Positions 60,134 through 64,000 of a stretch of 64,000 nucleotides of DNA are shown here, one piece after another. Source of the DNA: CAMDMI01 sp036759185. GTDB lineage: Bacteria; Bacteroidota; Bacteroidia; Cytophagales; Flexibacteraceae. The translations under genes were made by a program, and so were the position numbers. The notes under the pieces were generated by a model. The model was given only the letters and a program-made list of their open reading frames with translations. It had not been told where the DNA came from and did no database searches. Within the stretch, counting starts at the first letter, position 1, and the number at the start of each line of letters is the position of its first letter. The DNA is taken from NCBI GenBank assembly GCA_036759185.1, contig DAIOVD010000001.1, forward strand, positions 1 through 64,000, given 5' to 3'.

Positions 60134-62308
60134 TTGAACACGACCCTGAACTCCGAACCGAAGTTTCAGCTGCTGAAGCGTTACTTTGGTTTTGATCATT
60201 TCCGTCCTATGCAGGAGGAGGTGATCGACACACTTATCCAACGAAAAAATTGCCTGGTTCTCATGCCTACGGGTGGCGGCAAATCGGTTTGCTACCAGCT
60301 TCCGGCTATGCTTTTTGATGGAATCACGTTGGTTATTTCACCCCTCATTGCACTGATGAAAGACCAGGTGGAAAACCTGAGGGCCAATGGCATTCCGGCG
60401 GCATTCATCAATTCCAGTATCTCCAATCAGGAACAAAGCATCATCTGGAACCAATGTTGGAAAGGAGAACTGAAACTCCTTTATCTGGCACCGGAAAAGC
60501 TATTTTCGGTTGGAGTTCTCGATACAGTCCGTGCGTTACCAGTGTCATTGCTGGCCATCGATGAATCGCATTGTATCTCGAGCTGGGGCCATGATTTCCG
60601 TCCGGAATACAGGCAGCTAAGTCAGGTCCGATCGTATTTTCCGGATATTCCGGTGGTGGCGCTCACAGCAACAGCAGATAAGGTAACGAGAAAAGATATC
60701 CTTACTCAGCTGGGTATTCCGGAAGCAGAAGTATTCATTTCCAGTTTCGATCGTCCCAATCTTAGTCTGACGGTCTTACCCGGATTGGAGCGCCGCCAGC
60801 AGATTGCCCGTTTCCTTCAGACAAAACAAGGACAGTCGGGTATCATTTATTGTCTGAGCCGGAAAGGTACCGAAGATCTGTCCGCGTTTCTTGTGCGGGC
60901 TGGCTACAAAGCAAATTATTACCATGCCGGAATCGAAGCCGACCGGAGAGCGAGGGTTCAGGAATCGTTTATTCGGGATGAGATTCAGATCATTTGTGCC
61001 ACCATCGCATTTGGAATGGGCATCGACAAAAGCAACATCCGGTGGGTGATTCATTTCAATCTGCCCAACAATCTGGAAAGCTATTACCAGGAAATTGGTC
61101 GTGCCGGCCGGGATGGCCTTCCTTCTGAAACCATCCTGTATTATGCATACGGCGATATTATGACCCGGCTGGATATGATTGAAAAATCAGAAGCCGATGA
61201 AGAACAGAAAGAGCTTCGACGGGCTAAACTCAACCGCCTGAAACAATATTCTGAAGCCCAGATTTGCAGGAGAAGAATCTTGCTGAGCTACTTCAACGAA
61301 GAAGTAAAGGAAGATTGTGGCAATTGTGATGTCTGTCTGCATCCCCGAAAACGGGTTGATGCAACGATCCTTGCACAAAAGGCACTGTCTGCCATTGCCC
61401 GAACCAGGGAAACTGTGAGTATGACTTCACTGGTGGATATTCTGAGAGGTCAACGCACTGCAGTAACCGTAAAAAACGGATTCACAGAGATCCCGACCTT
61501 CGGTGCCGGAAGAGACCTCCGAGCAGAAATGTGGATGGATTACATTATGCAGATGCTCAATTCTGGCGTAATGGATATCGCTTATGATGAAGGCCATGTC
61601 TTCAAGCTGAATCCATTGAGCTACCGGATTTTGAAAGAAGGGGAAAAAGTCCTTCTGGCAGAAGCGCAAACTTTCCGGGAACGACGAGACGAGATGATGG
61701 CAGCGGCACCGGTGAATCCAAAAGTGGAGGCGACAAAGCAAATGTTTGAGATGCTGCGGAAACTCAGAAAGGAGCTGGCAGACAAGGAGAACGTGGCTGC
61801 CTACATTATTTTTTCGGATGCGACTCTCAACAGTATGGTGGAAGAAAAACCAATCAGTCCGGCCGCCATGATGGAAGTGCAGGGAATGAGTCAAAGTAAG
61901 TGGTCGAAATACGGAAAGCATTTTCTGAAGGCCATTCAGGAATTTCTGAGGGACAAACAATCGGAAGGCACAAAACTGAACTCAGGAATTACCCAGCTCG
62001 TTTCATTTGAACTCTATCAGAAAGGAATGGGACTGGAAGAAATTGCAGAAAACCGGAAACTGAGTCCCGGAACCATTGCGGGACATTTGGTTCAGCTGGC
62101 AAAAAATGGAGAGGAAATCCGGTTTGAACTTTTGATGTCACCTGAAAAAATCAAAACCATCACAGATATGGCCAGAAAACTGGGTATCAATGTCGATGAG
62201 CAACCCAAAATTCAGCCTTTGGTAGAACAATTCGGAGACCGGTTTCAGAGTTGGGAACTACGCCTTGCTATGGGATCAGTCTGGGCACAAAGTGGAAAAG
62301 ACGCTTAA
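60134..62308 (+). CDS. recQ: ATP-dependent DNA helicase RecQ
   Basis: 724 residues from a TTG at 60134; there is no ATG in frame before the helicase core, and a frame reaching further upstream would overlap the divergent lipoprotein gene. The SF2 core has FRPMQEEVIDTLIQ, Walker A PTGGGKSVCYQLPA, AIDESHCISSWGHDFRPEY as DExH box and IIYCLSRKGTEDL. A zinc-binding RQC region uses CRRR and CGNCDVC, followed by a winged helix, an HRDC domain (about 585-660) and a C-terminal helix-turn-helix typical of Bacteroidota RecQ. It unwinds DNA 3' to 5' in recombination and fork repair. Confidence 0.95.
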   Translation: MNTTLNSEPKFQLLKRYFGFDHFRPMQEEVIDTLIQRKNCLVLMPTGGGKSVCYQLPAMLFDGITLVISPLIALMKDQVENLRANGIPAAFINSSISNQEQSIIWNQCWKGELKLLYLAPEKLFSVGVLDTVRALPVSLLAIDESHCISSWGHDFRPEYRQLSQVRSYFPDIPVVALTATADKVTRKDILTQLGIPEAEVFISSFDRPNLSLTVLPGLERRQQIARFLQTKQGQSGIIYCLSRKGTEDLSAFLVRAGYKANYYHAGIEADRRARVQESFIRDEIQIICATIAFGMGIDKSNIRWVIHFNLPNNLESYYQEIGRAGRDGLPSETILYYAYGDIMTRLDMIEKSEADEEQKELRRAKLNRLKQYSEAQICRRRILLSYFNEEVKEDCGNCDVCLHPRKRVDATILAQKALSAIARTRETVSMTSLVDILRGQRTAVTVKNGFTEIPTFGAGRDLRAEMWMDYIMQMLNSGVMDIAYDEGHVFKLNPLSYRILKEGEKVLLAEAQTFRERRDEMMAAAPVNPKVEATKQMFEMLRKLRKELADKENVAAYIIFSDATLNSMVEEKPISPAAMMEVQGMSQSKWSKYGKHFLKAIQEFLRDKQSEGTKLNSGITQLVSFELYQKGMGLEEIAENRKLSPGTIAGHLVQLAKNGEEIRFELLMSPEKIKTITDMARKLGINVDEQPKIQPLVEQFGDRFQSWELRLAMGSVWAQSGKDA

Positions 62309-62463
62309 ATTCCCCACGGAATTCTGTTGAATACACTCGGTTATTCAAGCCATGATTTTCTCTGTTGAATCGTCCCATTGTTCCTGATTTCCAACATTTT
62401 TACGCTTTCAACACTGGCACATTGGCTTTCTACGAAATTCATTGCCACATTTGCACCAATAAG

Positions 62464-63165
62464 ATGGAAAGAAAATTCAACTATCATCCGGAGGCTAAAA
62501 AGCAGTTTAGCTATGCCAATGAGCAGGAAAACGTAACGTTCAGAGAGTACGGCCGGAATATTCAGAATATGGCCCGTCATCTTCTCACCATTGAAGACCG
62601 GGAAAAAAGGGGCCGCATGGCCATCACACTTGTGGAGTTGATGAAGCAACTGAATCCGGTTGTTGGAGAACCCAACGATTATTACCAGAAATTATGGGAT
62701 CATCTTCATGTGATGACCGAAATGAAACTGGATGTGGAGACCCCATTCCCCAAACCAGACACCGAAGTGCTGGTTAAAAAACCCAGAACGGTTCCATACC
62801 GTGTGGGAGATGCCAGGTTTAAACACTATGGTCGTACTCTGGAACTGATGGTTGCCCAGGCAATCGAATTACCTACAGAGGAAGAAAGAGAAAATGCCTC
62901 CATTTATCTCTGCCGTCTCATGAAAATGTTTGTGCTGAGTCACAGCAAAGACATGGTGGAAGATACAGTTGTGATAGAGAATCTGAAAAAACTATCCAAC
63001 GGCAAACTGATCCTGGATGCAGAAAAAGTTTCCAGCCAGAACCTGTTGAGCATCAACCCAAAAGACATTCTGCAGGCGCCATTCTCAAACAACCAACGTC
63101 AATCAGGCGGTGGTCAGAGAAACAACCGCAACCAGCGGCATCATCAGCATAAGAGAAGGAGGTAA
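62464..63165 (+). CDS. DUF4290 family protein
   Basis: 233 residues from the ATG at 62464. Begins with NYHPEAKKQFSYANEQENVTFREYGRNIQNM, the start typical for DUF4290, a conserved Bacteroidota family of unknown function. Helical middle part; the C-terminus is rich in N, Q, R, H and G (QRQSGGGQRNNRNQRHHQHKRRR), which suggests RNA or nucleic-acid contact. It is located directly upstream of murA, eight bases before that start; this pairing is common in the phylum. Confidence 0.9.
   Translation: MERKFNYHPEAKKQFSYANEQENVTFREYGRNIQNMARHLLTIEDREKRGRMAITLVELMKQLNPVVGEPNDYYQKLWDHLHVMTEMKLDVETPFPKPDTEVLVKKPRTVPYRVGDARFKHYGRTLELMVAQAIELPTEEERENASIYLCRLMKMFVLSHSKDMVEDTVVIENLKKLSNGKLILDAEKVSSQNLLSINPKDILQAPFSNNQRQSGGGQRNNRNQRHHQHKRRR
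63156..63163 (+). promoter_or_regulatory. Strong ribosome binding site of murA
   Basis: AAGGAGGT at the end of the DUF4290 gene lies ten bases before the murA ATG at 63174. A full Shine-Dalgarno sequence stands out here because most starts in this window have none. Confidence 0.7.
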
Positions 63166-63173
63166 TTTCACAT

Positions 63174-64000
63174 ATGACAACATTCCGGATAAAAGGAGGC
63201 ACCAGGCTCTCCGGATCCATTGAACCGCAGGGTGCAAAAAACGAAGCCCTGCAAATCATCTGCTGCGTTTTACTCACAGCCGAACCCGTCACCATCACCA
63301 ATATTCCAGACATACGGGATGTGAACAAACTAATCGAATTGTTGAATTCGATGGGTGTGAAAGTGACAAGAAACGGCCCCGGCTCAGTGACGTTTCAGGC
63401 AGATTCTGTAAACTTAGATTATCTTCAAACCACTGAATTCCAGGATAAAGCTTCGGCTTTACGGGGATCAGTGATGATCGTAGGTCCTTTGCTTGCCCGC
63501 TTTGGAACAGCACGAATTCCAAAACCAGGTGGCGATAAAATCGGCCGAAGAAGACTGGATACCCACTTTATCGGACTTGAAAAACTGGGTGCAACATTTG
63601 ACTATGATCCGGAGACTCAGTTCTACCAGGTTACCGGAAAATCGCTCAAAGGCTGTTATCACCTGCTGGACGAGCCGTCTGTAACCGGAACTGCCAATAT
63701 TCTGATGGCATCGGTTCTGGCAGAAGGCACCACTACGTTGTACAACACAGCCTGTGAACCTTACCTTCAGCAGCTATCGGCTATGCTCATCCGTATGGGG
63801 GCAAAGATTGAGGGACACGGTTCCAACCTTCTTAAAGTAACGGGTGTAAAAGAACTATCCGGAACCGATCACCGGATGCTTCCGGATATGATTGAAATCG
63901 GCTCTTTCATTGGAATGGCGGCCATTACCAATTCCGACATCACCATTACCAATTGCCGAATTGATATGCTTGGACAAATTCCGGATGTATTCCGGAAACT
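63174..64000 (+). CDS. murA: UDP-N-acetylglucosamine 1-carboxyvinyltransferase (3' end cut off by window)
   Basis: 275 residues are visible of the usual 430 or so. MurA adds enolpyruvate to UDP-GlcNAc, the first committed step of peptidoglycan synthesis. Landmarks: RLSGSIEPQGAKNEALQII, VMIVGPLLARFG, the active loop PGGDKIGRRRLDTH and DEPSVTGTANILMA. The loop residue equivalent to Cys115 of E. coli is aspartate (D121). An aspartate here keeps activity and confers fosfomycin insensitivity in known MurA enzymes. The frame runs off the window end. A strong Shine-Dalgarno sequence and a preceding DUF4290 gene support the start. Confidence 0.95.
   Translation, partial: MTTFRIKGGTRLSGSIEPQGAKNEALQIICCVLLTAEPVTITNIPDIRDVNKLIELLNSMGVKVTRNGPGSVTFQADSVNLDYLQTTEFQDKASALRGSVMIVGPLLARFGTARIPKPGGDKIGRRRLDTHFIGLEKLGATFDYDPETQFYQVTGKSLKGCYHLLDEPSVTGTANILMASVLAEGTTTLYNTACEPYLQQLSAMLIRMGAKIEGHGSNLLKVTGVKELSGTDHRMLPDMIEIGSFIGMAAITNSDITITNCRIDMLGQIPDVFRK

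Noticed and set aside
1..64000. tRNA, rRNA, CRISPR, insertion sequence or prophage
   Set aside because: I looked for repeat arrays, transposase motifs, integrase and terminal inverted repeats around the AT-rich segment and found none; no cloverleaf was seen in the spacers, although a computed tRNA scan was not possible.

Overview
This window is a draft-assembly stretch of chromosome from a free-living, aerobic member of the Bacteroidota. Several signs agree on the phylum. There are lineage-typical genes (DUF4290-murA pair, rpsF-rpsR-rplI without ssb, LytS/LytTR and TPR-type two-component systems with periplasmic sensors, lipoproteins with short signal peptides, FadL-like porins). Two ribosomal promoters show the Bacteroidota pattern TTTG, 19 bases, TAnnTTTG. 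Starts mostly lack strong Shine-Dalgarno sequences. I cannot name the class or genus. A run of 100 N (47022-47121) marks a scaffold gap. I see no rRNA, tRNA, transposase, phage genes, CRISPR array or replication origin.

Layout. 1-5.6 kb: end of a nitronate monooxygenase gene, rpsO and pnp, a methyltransferase and a membrane acyltransferase. 5.6-10.6 kb (minus): TlpA-like thiol protein, FemAB/GNAT-like protein, a degenerate ATP-dependent DNA ligase, an NlpC/P60 hydrolase and a lipoprotein. 10.6-17.2 kb (plus): coiled-coil membrane protein, rpsF-rpsR-rplI, then sucA-sucB (2-oxoglutarate dehydrogenase E1 and E2). 17.2-20.1 kb: a strongly AT-rich segment that holds a methyltransferase gene and the N-terminal half of a large sensor kinase, whose C-terminal half has normal composition. 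21.4-25.7 kb: divergent RecD-like helicase and AddB-like nuclease genes that share their start codons. 25.8-28.0 kb: MlaE-MlaF-MlaD lipid transporter. 28-30.7 kb: small genes and a FadL-like porin. 30.7-34.9 kb: a nine-gene sulfane-sulfur cluster (persulfide dioxygenase-rhodanese, single rhodaneses, thioredoxin, rhodanese-thioredoxin fusion, small membrane proteins) with twin operator-like motifs. 35-40.4 kb: DinB-like protein, SulP-carbonic anhydrase fusion and a TPR kinase/NarL regulator pair. 40.5-47.9 kb (minus): surface protein, DMT exporter, dusB and a six-gene run of uncharacterised envelope genes. 48-52.7 kb: murI, FeS-type photolyase, phosphopantetheinyl transferase and a second MlaF-MlaE pair without an MCE gene. 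52.8-57.9 kb: lipoprotein with three starch-binding-like repeats, LytTR/LytS pair, secreted protein and PD40 propeller. 58-64 kb: DUF3267 protease-like protein, maf, lipoprotein, recQ, DUF4290 and murA (cut by the window end).

The most interesting items are: the ligase-like protein that has lost the adenylated lysine and the other nucleotidyl-transfer motifs but kept the DNA-binding end; the composition switch inside the sensor kinase gene; and the two identical-architecture promoters of the sulfur cluster, each with a GTnACA-NN-TGTnAC motif exactly 22 bases upstream of the -7 box. All functional statements come from reading motifs; no database search was run.
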